Shown here one piece after another: positions 8,971-17,963 of a DNA stretch of 64,000 nucleotides. Each line of letters starts with the position of its first letter. Within the stretch, counting starts at the first letter, position 1. Made by a program: the position numbers and the translations under genes. This DNA comes from Sphingomonas leidyi (lineage in GTDB: Bacteria; Pseudomonadota; Alphaproteobacteria; Sphingomonadales; Sphingomonadaceae). A model generated the notes under the pieces. That model saw only the letters and a list, made by a program, of their open reading frames with translations. It had not been told where the DNA came from and made no database searches. The stretch covers positions 62,001 to 126,000 of the forward strand of contig NZ_JAASQV010000001.1 in the NCBI RefSeq assembly GCF_011761945.1, read 5' to 3'.

Positions 8971-9466
8971 TGTCGTCGCGCCGGAAGTCCGCAGCCGGAT
9001 GATGGCCGGCATCCGGGGCAGGGACACACGCCCCGAGATGCTGCTCAGGAAGGGACTGCATGGGCTGGGATGGCGCTACCGCCTTCACGGGCGCACCATT
9101 GCCGGAAAGCCCGATCTGGTCTTCCCGGGCCGCAAGGCGCTGATCTTCGCCAATGGCTGCTTCTGGCACGGTCATGACTGCCATCTGTTCAAATGGCCGA
9201 AAACGCGCGCGGAATTCTGGCGCGAGAAGATCGGCGCGAACATCCGGCGCGATGCCAGGGTTCTGGAACAGCTCCGCGCAGAGGGCTGGCGCGTAGCGGA
9301 GGTATGGGAATGCACGCTGAAAGGACGCGAGCGCCGGCCGCTCGAGGAGGTGCTCGCGGCGTGCGACAGCTTTCTCAGGGGTGAGGAGCGCTATTGCAGC
9401 ATCGGCGTTCACCGGCGGGTGGCGGCTGCATTGCCGCCGGACGCGGAGGACAACCCGTCACAATAG
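8963..9466 (+). CDS. vsr: Very short patch repair endonuclease
   Basis: A 167-residue Vsr nuclease, which nicks 5' of the T in T:G mismatches that arise when 5-methylcytosine deaminates at Dcm sites. Visible family motifs are RSRMMAGIRGRDTRPE near the N-terminus, GKPDLVFPGRKALIFANGCF with the catalytic Asp, FWHGHDCHLFKWPKTR, FWREKIGANIRRD and GWRVAEVWEC. The best start is TTG at 8963, which reads LPDVVAPEVRSR and overlaps the methylase stop by 8 bases, so translation is probably coupled. The next in-frame ATG would cut off the conserved N-terminus. It shields the genome from mutation caused by the neighbouring methylase, as in E. coli. Confidence 0.92.
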   Translation: MPDVVAPEVRSRMMAGIRGRDTRPEMLLRKGLHGLGWRYRLHGRTIAGKPDLVFPGRKALIFANGCFWHGHDCHLFKWPKTRAEFWREKIGANIRRDARVLEQLRAEGWRVAEVWECTLKGRERRPLEEVLAACDSFLRGEERYCSIGVHRRVAAALPPDAEDNPSQ

Positions 9467-10711
9467 CGTGAGCGGACCTTGCGCCTCCGCTCCGACTGCT
9501 CTGGCAAGTTCGAGGAAGTCGCCCACCCCGGCGAGCTCGGCCTGTTGTGCCGGCCGGTACGAGCCGTGGAGCGGGCGCGGCAGGACCAGCTGCAGCTTCT
9601 CCTTGCGCATCTCGTCGGTCTGGGTCTGCGATATGCCGGGCTCGAGCGTCAGCAGGTGCTTGCGCTCGATGCGGTCGGCTTCCGCCAGCACCTGACGCCA
9701 GCGATCCTTGCAGCTGGTTTTCACGCCCAGCATCAGCAGCCGGTCCTCGGGCCAGTGCATATCGTGATAGCGCGCTTCGCTCGGGAACAGGAAGTCAGGC
9801 CCGTTGCGCTTCTCGGTCGTTGCCTCGCGCTTGTGCGGGATCGCATGCGCCTCGAGCAGCGCCTCCACATGGTGACCCAGCGCATAGCCCGCCCTCGACT
9901 TGCGCCGGTTCTGGACCTCGAGCGAGTAGCGGACGAACCCGTCCACATCGGCAATGCCGTCGGCAACAAAGCCCTGCCGCAGGCGCTCGCCGACGATGTG
10001 GCGCTCATAGGTCATGAACAGCCGCTCCTCGATGTCCATCCACGTCAGCAGTGCCTGATCGGGATTGGCCAGCGGATCGACTTCGGCTGCGAGGTCGCGC
10101 GCGAAGGCGGAAAATCTCCGCGTGGGCGGCAACCCCCCGGGGAACGCTTTCAGCAACCGCTCCAGCCACTCGTCCGCGTCTGCGACGACCTCGACGTCGG
10201 CCAGCTCGAGCACGTAGCGGGCGGCCAGGTCGAGAACGCGCCCGTCTTCCTGCCGCAGGTCGCGCTGGACAAGGTCCTTGCCGGCGAGGTCGAGCCCGAA
10301 GAGCCAGAGAAGCTGCTGCTCGATCGAGCTGTCGCTTGCGCAGAGCAGGGCGAGCAGCGACTCGTCCTTGCCCATGCAGAGGAAGAGCGTGTCGCCCTGC
10401 CTGGCACGGTAGACGACCTCCTCGGCGGCCGCCGGATAGTAGAGGCGGTACTCCGGGCCACGGTGCCCCTTGCCGCGCCGGCTGTCGTACCAGGTGCCGG
10501 ACAATGGCAGTACAAGCGGCGGCTCCTCGTCGGACAGCCACACATATTTTACCGGCACCCGGATCTTGTCCGCCGGCGTTCCGAGAAATGCCCTGAAGCT
10601 GTCGACACCCTGAAACTCGTGCCCGCGCGATACTGCCGGATCAACCTCGGTGCCGGTAAGGCTCTTCACGCCCACGCCGGCGAAATACTGGGAAAGCAGT
10701 CCTGCTTTCAT
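9458..10711 (-). CDS. EcoRII-type Type II restriction endonuclease, predicted CCWGG
   Basis: A 417-residue protein, close to the length of EcoRII. The C-terminal third carries the EcoRII catalytic core: GYALGHHVEALLEAHAIPHK, then GPDFLFPSEARYHD, LMLGVKTSCKDRWRQVL and KHLLTLEPGISQTQTDEM. The N-terminal part should be the EcoRII effector/DNA-binding domain, but I recognise it less clearly. EcoRII cuts before CCWGG and needs two sites. The gene runs convergently to the Dcm-type methylase and Vsr gene and overlaps the Vsr end by 9 bases, so the three form one restriction, modification and mismatch-repair set. A start at the ATG at 10711 has a GAGAGA sequence just before it. Confidence 0.88.
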   Translation of the reverse strand: MKAGLLSQYFAGVGVKSLTGTEVDPAVSRGHEFQGVDSFRAFLGTPADKIRVPVKYVWLSDEEPPLVLPLSGTWYDSRRGKGHRGPEYRLYYPAAAEEVVYRARQGDTLFLCMGKDESLLALLCASDSSIEQQLLWLFGLDLAGKDLVQRDLRQEDGRVLDLAARYVLELADVEVVADADEWLERLLKAFPGGLPPTRRFSAFARDLAAEVDPLANPDQALLTWMDIEERLFMTYERHIVGERLRQGFVADGIADVDGFVRYSLEVQNRRKSRAGYALGHHVEALLEAHAIPHKREATTEKRNGPDFLFPSEARYHDMHWPEDRLLMLGVKTSCKDRWRQVLAEADRIERKHLLTLEPGISQTQTDEMRKEKLQLVLPRPLHGSYRPAQQAELAGVGDFLELARAVGAEAQGPLTLL

Positions 10712-10764
10712 TCTCTCGGTGCCTCTTGTGATTTTCCGGGTCGGAGATGCCAGCTGCCCGAAAC

Positions 10765-11904
10765 TCAGGCGATCAGCTGATGGGCGGTGAGACAGGTTTT
10801 CAGCACGCGGCTGCGATCAGCAATCCAGCTGATGATCTCCTCGCCGCGCGATTGCGGGTCGCTCGAGAAGTCTGCGATTGCCTTCATTGCCAGGAAATCA
10901 CTCGTGGGCCGTACGAACCCCGCTAGCTCCTCCGTGACCGCACTGAACATGCCGTCCGAATTGTTGCCGAAGAACAGATATGCGTGAGCGCCACGCAGAT
11001 CCCGGCCGATATCCTCTGCATCGAACCACAGCCCAGCTTCAGGATACCAGATGCCCGTCTGGAGATAGGAGGATCGGTCTGGGCTCGCGGGACCAGGTGC
11101 AACATAGCGCCATGCGCTGACGGAGCCTTCGTCAGTCAATGCTTTCAGCTGGTAGTCAGCCGTCTTGCCGAAGCTGGCAATGCTCCTGACCTGATGCCAC
11201 ATCCGATCGACCAGATTCTCGAGCGTCTCCGCCTGAGTAACGTACAGCTCGGCTGCGGCAAAAGCAGAGGAGGGCGGAAATTCATTGCTCATGTTGTTCT
11301 CCTCCAGAAAGGTCAGGAAGGCGCTGGCGAGTACGCTTGCGTGATGATCCTGAGGAAGATCAGCGACCAGCTTCGATATCTCGCGGCCAAGCGCACCCCA
11401 TGAAGTGTGCGTGGGGAACAGGCCGCGATACAGACCTGTGGCGTCCCGTTTCCGGAAATCCTCGGGTGGAGGCGTGATGTGCGTGACAAAGACGATCGCC
11501 GGCGCAAGGGCACAGTGCTTCCCCCGGTCGCTCAGCCAGCCGGCATACCTCCGCAACTGGTGGCTCTGCGTTCCGTCTTCGTCAGTATGTACCGATACGC
11601 CGTGGCTGACCTTGTTCTCGAACAGGATCCATGGCTGGCCGTCGAGAAGAATGAGCATGTCCGGCCGCCCGGCTTCGCCTGCGGGATACTGGGTGATGAC
11701 CTCAATCCGGTGTGCGGCAGAGAACCTCTGCGGATCATCGATCCTGGTTCCCGAAAGCCGGGTCAGCAACGCGCCCTTCTGTTTGCCGGGAAGGGCGCGG
11801 ATTGTGGCAGCAAGGCATTCGGTCAGCCAGTCCTCGAGCGGATTCCTTTTCTCGCGCTGGCGATAGGCGTAAAGATCGACGAACAGGTGGTGAGTGTCGC
11901 TCAA
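10765..11904 (-). CDS. PD-(D/E)XK nuclease superfamily protein (PDDEXK_4-like)
   Basis: A 379-residue protein. RPDMLILLDGQPWILFENK (residues 80-98) gives Asp82 and the E-x-K pair Glu96/Lys98 of a PD-(D/E)XK nuclease, followed by a Q-x2-RRYAGWL helix. This layout fits the PDDEXK_4 group of uncharacterised nuclease-fold proteins. The only sensible start is a TTG at 11904, with AGGGG upstream. It lies 53 bases upstream of the EcoRII-type gene on the same strand and could be co-transcribed with it. The substrate is unknown: it could be a further restriction component, or an effector of the neighbouring systems. No regulatory site was seen in the 214-base spacer upstream. Confidence 0.7.
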   Translation of the reverse strand: MSDTHHLFVDLYAYRQREKRNPLEDWLTECLAATIRALPGKQKGALLTRLSGTRIDDPQRFSAAHRIEVITQYPAGEAGRPDMLILLDGQPWILFENKVSHGVSVHTDEDGTQSHQLRRYAGWLSDRGKHCALAPAIVFVTHITPPPEDFRKRDATGLYRGLFPTHTSWGALGREISKLVADLPQDHHASVLASAFLTFLEENNMSNEFPPSSAFAAAELYVTQAETLENLVDRMWHQVRSIASFGKTADYQLKALTDEGSVSAWRYVAPGPASPDRSSYLQTGIWYPEAGLWFDAEDIGRDLRGAHAYLFFGNNSDGMFSAVTEELAGFVRPTSDFLAMKAIADFSSDPQSRGEEIISWIADRSRVLKTCLTAHQLIA

Positions 11905-12118
11905 TCCGTGTGCCCCTGTTCCTCAGCGCGCAGCAAGAGATGCTGCCCCGGCGAGACTAGGCGGATGGCAACACTACACAAGGGTGCATCTGCCCGTCGG
12001 TTCTTGTCCGATCAGACCCACCAAGGGGGCGCCCGCTCCGGGCTCGCACTGCCCGATCCGCACATCAGCCCTGGCCGCCTCCCAGGCAGATATCGCAGGC
12101 AGCCGCTCGGCAAGTGCG

Positions 12119-13369
12119 TCAGATCTGGGATGAGGTCTCGGCAAGCTCACGCAACGCCGACCTGATGCGCGGGCGCAAGGTGTTCACGAAGGCGTTCGTC
12201 CGATCCTGGAGCCAGGCGAGTGCTTTCGCCCGTCCGTCATCGCTTTCGATATCAGGAACCTCGAACCGTTCGGACACGACGGGCTTCTCGCCTGAGAAAT
12301 CGATCGTCGCGCCCGGCCCGAGCTCTGCCCTTATTTCCGAAGCCTGATCAGCAAGTGCCTGCGCCGCCCGCTCTCCGACGGAGCCGGCGTTGCCGGAAAG
12401 GGCGAGACCGACCGAATTGCCGCGGGCGTCGCGGAACACCGTAATCCAGCTCGAACCGCCGGGTGCGCCGAGCTTTAAGACCACATGGCCCCCAAGTGAA
12501 GGAGGAGGCTTCATCTGATCGGGATCGTCGAGCCTGAGTCCCTCGAGAAAGTCCGACCAGAAGGCCTTCCGGAGCGCATTGCGCCTCTCGCGTCCTGCTC
12601 GCCGCTCAGGCGTCTCCGGCAGTGCTCCGGAGTCCGCGTCGTCCTCTTCGTCTTCTGCGACGGACATTCTCTCGGGCACGGCGACGACAGTCCGCACAAT
12701 TGTCTGCGTGCGGGCCAGCACTCTCGGTGCAATGATCCGGGACCCGTCGGGAGCGGCATAGATGGGCAACTCGACGAGACCGAGAGTGAAGTGAAGGCCG
12801 GCATGCACCTGAAGGTATTCGCTGATCGCCTCGACGCCTTCCCTGATGCCGTCCCCGACGATCAGTAGCAGGAAGCGGCCACGCCGCAGGTTGTGGGTGA
12901 GGGCGTCATTGAAGCTGATCTCGTCAACCTCGTGCCCGGCCTCGCGCAGAAGCTCCAGCATGACATTCCCGGAGCGCTTCAGCCTCCGGCTGACCTCGCG
13001 CTGCAGGTCCGAGGCCGACCAGCGGGTGAGTTCTTTCGAGTAATCAAGGATCTGCCCCACCACCTCCCGGCGCCCTTCCGGGTTCCGCCACAGCTTGCAT
13101 TCCACAAGGACAGGGAGGCCCGATGCCGTGAGGAGCAGATTATCAATGGCTCCCGCCGGGGTGACCAGCTCACGGCAGATCGGAACCGGATCGACGAACA
13201 GCGGATCGATCTCGGCGATCGGGAGGCATGCAGGATGACGATGGACGATCTCCTGGATCGAGGCCTCGTCGAGATCATGGCCGCCAGCACCCAGGCCCAG
13301 CCGCCTAACCGTCGAAATCGAGTGGCCGTCGGCCGAGATTATCAGCGGAGCAGCGTGTTGCCGTGACAT
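12119..13369 (-). CDS. PD-(D/E)XK endonuclease-like protein of unknown specificity
   Basis: A 416-residue protein. GAIDNLLLTASGLPVLVECK (residues 73-92) supplies Asp76 and Glu90-x-Lys92, and QILDY at 106-110 supplies the following Q-x-x-x-Y helix, so the nuclease fold is convincing. The region around residues 265-310 is acidic and probably a linker (EDEEDDAD). The ATG at 13369 is preferred because AAGGG lies before it and because residues encoded further upstream look non-natural. The stop of the HNH gene is 173 bases upstream on the same strand, so it may be the last gene of the hsdM-hsdS-AAA-HNH operon. The C-terminal half is not recognised. Confidence 0.65.
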   Translation of the reverse strand: MSRQHAAPLIISADGHSISTVRRLGLGAGGHDLDEASIQEIVHRHPACLPIAEIDPLFVDPVPICRELVTPAGAIDNLLLTASGLPVLVECKLWRNPEGRREVVGQILDYSKELTRWSASDLQREVSRRLKRSGNVMLELLREAGHEVDEISFNDALTHNLRRGRFLLLIVGDGIREGVEAISEYLQVHAGLHFTLGLVELPIYAAPDGSRIIAPRVLARTQTIVRTVVAVPERMSVAEDEEDDADSGALPETPERRAGRERRNALRKAFWSDFLEGLRLDDPDQMKPPPSLGGHVVLKLGAPGGSSWITVFRDARGNSVGLALSGNAGSVGERAAQALADQASEIRAELGPGATIDFSGEKPVVSERFEVPDIESDDGRAKALAWLQDRTNAFVNTLRPRIRSALRELAETSSQI

Positions 13370-13542
13370 GGACGCCCTTCGAAATGGCTGCCCCGCAGCG
13401 GGCCTCGCCCAGCTTGGCAGTTCGCTTTCCTGCAGCGCAAGAGGATATGTGGGCGGCTCCCACGGCAAACGCCGCCTTTGCCGGTCTCGAACCGGGCCTG
13501 ACGCACAGCGTGGGCCGCTGTGATCGCAGACCGTGCGCATCA

Positions 13543-14625
13543 TTATTGCGCGTACTCGACGAATGCCCATAGCCAGTGTCGGACGTCATCCCCGATCTTG
13601 GGGTCCTGACACGCCCGGTCAAGGAGTCTGAACGCTTCGGCCTTTAGAAAGGCGCGATCCGCAAAGCCTTCCTGGATCACATTGTTGATATAGCGGGGAA
13701 GCTCAGCGGCTACTGCGTCGGGGTCATTACCTCGGCCAAGCTCGGCCAGAAACCAGCCACTGTAATGTTTGATCCAGCTGAGAAAGTCGGCATCAAGGAC
13801 ATCACGCGCATAGCGCACCTTAATCTGATAGACTGTGTTCCATGTCTCGGCCTGATCGAGTTCGTCGCCGACCATTTCGATGTTCCACCGCGGAAGTACA
13901 TAGCCTCCGACTGTATTGCCCTCAAAAAATTCACTACCATCCAAGCTGATCCGATAGTTCGGGCCGGCATAGGGATCCGAGCAGCGGCGCCGCATTCCCC
14001 CCAAGCCGATCAAGATATCGATGCCGCGTTTGTAGGTCGAATTGCACTCGTCACAAGCCGGCGGAAGATTTCGCAGATCGGCGGCAGCGAACGGGTAAAT
14101 CGAGATCGGCAACAGATGGTCAAGCGCGTGCCGGGGTGCACCGGGTGCGCGAAAATAATTGAGGCCACAGAATGGGCAATGTCTGATCTCGCTCTCGTAG
14201 ATAACGCTATATTGATTGTCGCGGAGGAAGCCATCGCCCTCCTTAAGGCTAGACAGCTGCCCAAAGAGATAGTGCGCGAGCGCTCGCGCCGGCGCGCGGA
14301 TCGAAGCAGGCAGCGACTCGAGGGTCGGGCAGGGCGCGGCATCGCTGAAGACGTTGGGCAACTCGGTTTGTCTGAGGACGGCGGTTCGCACGTCGAGCCG
14401 CTGGGCCGCGGGAAGTCGGCGATACTCGCGCAGCAGAGCGGACAGTTTCGACTTGAGACCAGTGCGCTCCTCGAGAAGTGCACGCCGAGCTTGCGGCAAG
14501 CAGGCGGGCCAAGCCGTGGGCCGGCGCCCGGCGTCGATCGCGTCCATGCCGGCGAGCATCAGGTCGACGGCAAGCGCATTTAGCCAGTTTTGACCGATGG
14601 CTTCAATCGGATAGGAGAATAGCAT
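13543..14625 (-). CDS. HNH endonuclease, partner of the upstream AAA ATPase (PtuB-like)
   Basis: A 360-residue protein. The middle holds an HNH site with a zinc knuckle: Cys150-P-F-Cys153, ALDHLLP with Asp169/His170, NLPPACDECN with Asn186, Cys191, Cys194 and Asn195. This is the pattern of defence-associated HNH nucleases such as PtuB of Septu. About 145 residues precede the HNH site and 160 follow, so it is longer than typical PtuB proteins as I know them. The start lies 2 bases after the stop of the AAA ATPase gene, with AGGA before it, showing an operon. The probable role is DNA or RNA cleavage controlled by the ATPase. The specific target is unknown. Confidence 0.82.
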   Translation of the reverse strand: MLFSYPIEAIGQNWLNALAVDLMLAGMDAIDAGRRPTAWPACLPQARRALLEERTGLKSKLSALLREYRRLPAAQRLDVRTAVLRQTELPNVFSDAAPCPTLESLPASIRAPARALAHYLFGQLSSLKEGDGFLRDNQYSVIYESEIRHCPFCGLNYFRAPGAPRHALDHLLPISIYPFAAADLRNLPPACDECNSTYKRGIDILIGLGGMRRRCSDPYAGPNYRISLDGSEFFEGNTVGGYVLPRWNIEMVGDELDQAETWNTVYQIKVRYARDVLDADFLSWIKHYSGWFLAELGRGNDPDAVAAELPRYINNVIQEGFADRAFLKAEAFRLLDRACQDPKIGDDVRHWLWAFVEYAQ

Positions 14626-14627
14626 TC

Positions 14628-16220
14628 CTAATCCCGATTTTTCAGCTTTCGAAGGTGGTCGGCCAGAAGAGCTTTCCCGATCGATGGGCCGAGATCTTTG
14701 AAGCCCTCCTCAACTCTCGCCAAGTCGTGGGACTTGAGGAGCTTTTCGATTTCCTTTTCGGCAATGTGCGAGTTGGGTGGGCGAATGCCGAAGCAGCTTT
14801 CGAGGATTCGGTCGAAAGTGGTGCCAAAAGTTTCGATCTTGGGCTCCTCGACGGTGAACTTGCCTGTTTCCGCGTCCCTGGAGAAGATCATCACCTGATC
14901 TCTCGGCATGTCCGACGGCACGAATGGCGCGTGCGTCGTTAGCAGGAATTCTTGATTGCCGCGGTCGCCCACCATCTTCATTAGCTGCTGGACGAACTCG
15001 ACGCGCCACTTCGGGTTGAAATGCGATTCAGGCTCATCCAACAGGAACATAGCGTTGGTATCGGCGATCATCGCATAGATGCCGAGGATTAGTGCCTGCT
15101 GATGCTCACCATCCGATAACGAGACGTAGTCGACTGGGTCCGATGCCTTGTCCTTGGGCCAGAAGCGGACTTCCTCAAAGCTGAAGACCATGTCCTCCTG
15201 CTGCGGCTCGGGCAGCCTTGAGGCGAAGCGCCTCTCCTTAACAGCCTTGTCAAATCGTTTGCGCGCGGGACGGGGGATAGCAAGGTCATTGAGCAGCGCT
15301 AGCTTGTGCAGAGACCGGTAGAGAGAGAAGGCGTCGGACCAGAAGTATCCGAATGCTTCACGGGTCGCGCCGGTGATTAGAAAATCGAAAGTGTAGGTCT
15401 CGGTCTTCTCGTCGACATGCCAGCAAGTTGCAGTGCGCTGCAGATTGTCGATGACAGTCTCGAGTTCGTCGGTGAGCTGGATGCCCTTGCGCGAAGATAT
15501 GCGTTTCTTCTTTGGGATTTTAGGAACAGCGGAGTGCGCAAGCCGCACAATGCAGCGGCAGGATGCGAGATCGCCCAGATTAGCGTGCCGCAGCAGTTCT
15601 GTCTGGACGAAGTCAGAGCCGAGCATGAGATTGGAAAAAAGCACCTCCAGATTGGTGCCATAATCGATCAGCATAAGCCGGTTGTCGGCCACCTTCTTGG
15701 TTTCTACCGCGCGCGCCGCTTTGGCGACGTCGCTTGCGTAACCGCTTCGGCTGGCAAGAAAAGGCAGACTCAGCGTCTCATTGTCGCCCGAGGTGTAACC
15801 GACGATCAATGTCGGCAAAAACTGTCCAAAGTTTGGGTCGCCGGGGTTGATGCTTTGGCCATTGGCCCGAATGAGCGCGATTGGCCCGGCCTTCTTACCC
15901 TTAGCCTCGCGGACGAGCCGCACAGTCTCGTAGCTGTCGGCGCCGTTAGGCCGCACTAGGTATTCTAACTCGAATAATACAGCGTCGTTAGCACTGCGCC
16001 GCTCTTCATCTGGGGCATGCGCGTGCCACGCCGCTTGGAAAATTTCGGCAATCAATTGAAGGAACTGCGACTTGCCCGAACCATTTGGGCCGATCATGCA
16101 CAGAGGTGCGAGGGCTTCGGCTGCCCTGCCGTCGGCATCGCGGCCGAACCAAATCTGGGTGCCGTCATAAAGGCCGCCACCGGTGCCTGATCGTTCGATT
16201 TTGAGTAGCCGCAGCCTCAC
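14628..16220 (-). CDS. Restriction-system-associated AAA/ABC-type ATPase (PtuA-like)
   Basis: A 530-residue SMC/OLD-like ATPase. Walker A is GPNGSGKS at residues 44-51, the ABC-like signature is LSDGEHQ at 368-374, Walker B is MFLLDEPES at 391-399, and an H-loop TTHAP follows. Residues 52-360 form the insert between the two halves. It resembles the ATPases annotated as restriction-system-associated and also the PtuA ATPase of Septu. The GTG start shares a GTGA overlap with the stop of hsdS, and the HNH gene follows 2 bases downstream. The genes therefore look like one transcript, in which this ATPase may sense infection and switch on the HNH enzyme. That mechanism is inference. Confidence 0.85.
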   Translation of the reverse strand: MRLRLLKIERSGTGGGLYDGTQIWFGRDADGRAAEALAPLCMIGPNGSGKSQFLQLIAEIFQAAWHAHAPDEERRSANDAVLFELEYLVRPNGADSYETVRLVREAKGKKAGPIALIRANGQSINPGDPNFGQFLPTLIVGYTSGDNETLSLPFLASRSGYASDVAKAARAVETKKVADNRLMLIDYGTNLEVLFSNLMLGSDFVQTELLRHANLGDLASCRCIVRLAHSAVPKIPKKKRISSRKGIQLTDELETVIDNLQRTATCWHVDEKTETYTFDFLITGATREAFGYFWSDAFSLYRSLHKLALLNDLAIPRPARKRFDKAVKERRFASRLPEPQQEDMVFSFEEVRFWPKDKASDPVDYVSLSDGEHQQALILGIYAMIADTNAMFLLDEPESHFNPKWRVEFVQQLMKMVGDRGNQEFLLTTHAPFVPSDMPRDQVMIFSRDAETGKFTVEEPKIETFGTTFDRILESCFGIRPPNSHIAEKEIEKLLKSHDLARVEEGFKDLGPSIGKALLADHLRKLKNRD

Positions 16221-17857
16221 GGGGCGGCCCTCTTAAGAAGCATGCGGCCCTCCTCCTCATCGAATACCTGAACCAAAGTGGGAGATGCACTGTCGAGCAG
16301 CTCGAAGAGAGCATCGCGTACGGCGTCGTATGGCAGCACCACCCGTTTTGCGATCGCCTCAAATGGTAAGCCATTCTCGGGCCACTCGGCGCTGTCGGCT
16401 AACAAAGCCTGGGTTGGATCTGTTTTCACTGTCTTGACTTCTGGAGGTATGGGAGCCGCCACGAGAGCGACCGTTCGCATCTTTTGTATACGGTCAAGCA
16501 GATGCTCCGCGCCCTCATCAGCGGGATCCTGTTCAACCAATTGTCCCGAAAACGCCTTCGCCAAGATGCGCTGCTCAGCTCGATCCATCAACTGCAACGA
16601 ACGTTGGACATCAGCGGCAAGTCGATCGATCTTAGTCAGCGCCTCCTCTATTCGCCGGACGATCTCCCGCTGTTCCTTGAGCGGTGCGAGCTTGATGGTG
16701 AACGCCCTGATCTCGGGGAAATAGATCGTAGTATGGGTCGTGCCCCGTCCAAACTCCCGAATATCGTCGCCTTCCGACAGCAGGGCATACATGAGGTATC
16801 GCGGATCAAGCGCCTCCGTGCACGACCACGTAACGAAATCTTGGCTAGTCGCCATCTCGCGGCCCATGATCGCGACGTAGCCAACCGACGCAGTGCGCGA
16901 GAGCACGACCGTTCCCGCCGGAAGCAGCCGTGCGGCGGAATTTGCTAGGCCTGCCGCGTTGATCGTCTGCAGTGTGTCATTGATCACTCCGCCGTGGTGC
17001 CGGTTGGCGTCGGGAATCCCGACCCACGGTACGTCACCGTTCCACCATTCCGGGTGCGACCGGCTCGGCGTGTGCCCGGTTTCCTGACGTGCCACCCGCA
17101 AAAGCGGCACCCACGCCCAGCCTGCTACGAGCGGAGCGCCGGGACTGTTGACTGAGATTCCACCCCTCCCGGCAATAATCTCGTTCGTTGGCGCTCGCCC
17201 GCCACGGGTCTGTTCGGGGGCCTCGATACGCGCCAACAGGTCCGCTACTGGCTCAAGCGTATGCTCCGCGCGGAAATCGGCGGTGAGCTCCCCGCGGAAG
17301 GCGGAGCGCAAAAGAGCGAGTTTATACCGCTCGACCAATGGCGCGACTTTGTGCAACTCGCTGCGCGAGAAGTCGATTTGAGCGCTCAGGTCCTCGAGCC
17401 GGGCGACGATCCTGCGCTGCTCGGCGACGGGCGGGATTGCTGCCGCATAATCCTCAATATGGTGTTTCGAGAGCCCTGGAATATCACCACGGGCATGCTC
17501 GATGATCTCGCTCGCGCGATAGGCAATAGTGCGAAGCATGAAATGGAAATCGAGTTCTGCGCTGGGTTGATAGGCTTGGATGTCGCGCCCGATCGCCGCG
17601 GCAACGCCAGGGAAGGTCTTGCCGACTCCTGCGCCCTTAACGGTGATAAAGATGCACCCCTCGGGCACGATCCTGCGCGGGTCCGTCGTCCACTTCTGCT
17701 TATGGAATGCCCGGCCATCCCACTGCTCAGGTCCAGTGACATAGGGCGTGCCGCGCCCCTCCTCGTTGACAGTGTGCGCGCTTGGAGACTGGCCGGCATA
17801 AAGAATGCCAACGTCGCCGAGCTTCGCGCGCGCCCAGCCAGGCGGAAGCGTACTCAT
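16217..17857 (-). CDS. hsdS: Type I restriction-modification specificity subunit
   Basis: A 546-residue HsdS with two target-recognition domains. TRD1 starts after LPPGWARAKLGDV and ends at the conserved helix EQRRIVARLEDL. TRD2 starts near AGWAWVPLLRVARQETG and ends at KEQREIVRRIEEAL. Each recognises one half of a split DNA site; the site itself cannot be read from sequence. About 95 residues after TRD2 (from DPADEGAEHLLDRI) form an extra C-terminal segment with a possible winged helix (LPYDAVRDALFELLD). Met at 17857 is chosen because MSTLPPGW is a normal HsdS start; Met at 17860 is equivalent. The hsdM stop is 107 bases upstream. No hsdR occurs in the window. Confidence 0.9.
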   Translation of the reverse strand: MSTLPPGWARAKLGDVGILYAGQSPSAHTVNEEGRGTPYVTGPEQWDGRAFHKQKWTTDPRRIVPEGCIFITVKGAGVGKTFPGVAAAIGRDIQAYQPSAELDFHFMLRTIAYRASEIIEHARGDIPGLSKHHIEDYAAAIPPVAEQRRIVARLEDLSAQIDFSRSELHKVAPLVERYKLALLRSAFRGELTADFRAEHTLEPVADLLARIEAPEQTRGGRAPTNEIIAGRGGISVNSPGAPLVAGWAWVPLLRVARQETGHTPSRSHPEWWNGDVPWVGIPDANRHHGGVINDTLQTINAAGLANSAARLLPAGTVVLSRTASVGYVAIMGREMATSQDFVTWSCTEALDPRYLMYALLSEGDDIREFGRGTTHTTIYFPEIRAFTIKLAPLKEQREIVRRIEEALTKIDRLAADVQRSLQLMDRAEQRILAKAFSGQLVEQDPADEGAEHLLDRIQKMRTVALVAAPIPPEVKTVKTDPTQALLADSAEWPENGLPFEAIAKRVVLPYDAVRDALFELLDSASPTLVQVFDEEEGRMLLKRAAP

Positions 17858-17963
17858 CATCGTGATGCTGCACCAGGTAGGCCGCGCAGGGGGGTGCGCG
17901 CTCGGTCCCGTCGGCCGAGCCGGCTCCATTCAAAGTTATCGTGACTGAGTAGATCGAGCACGC

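Noticed and set aside
13370-13570. N-terminal extension of the PD-(D/E)XK protein from 13570
   Set aside because: The extra 67 residues look non-natural and would overlap the HNH gene; ATG at 13369 has a ribosome-binding site.
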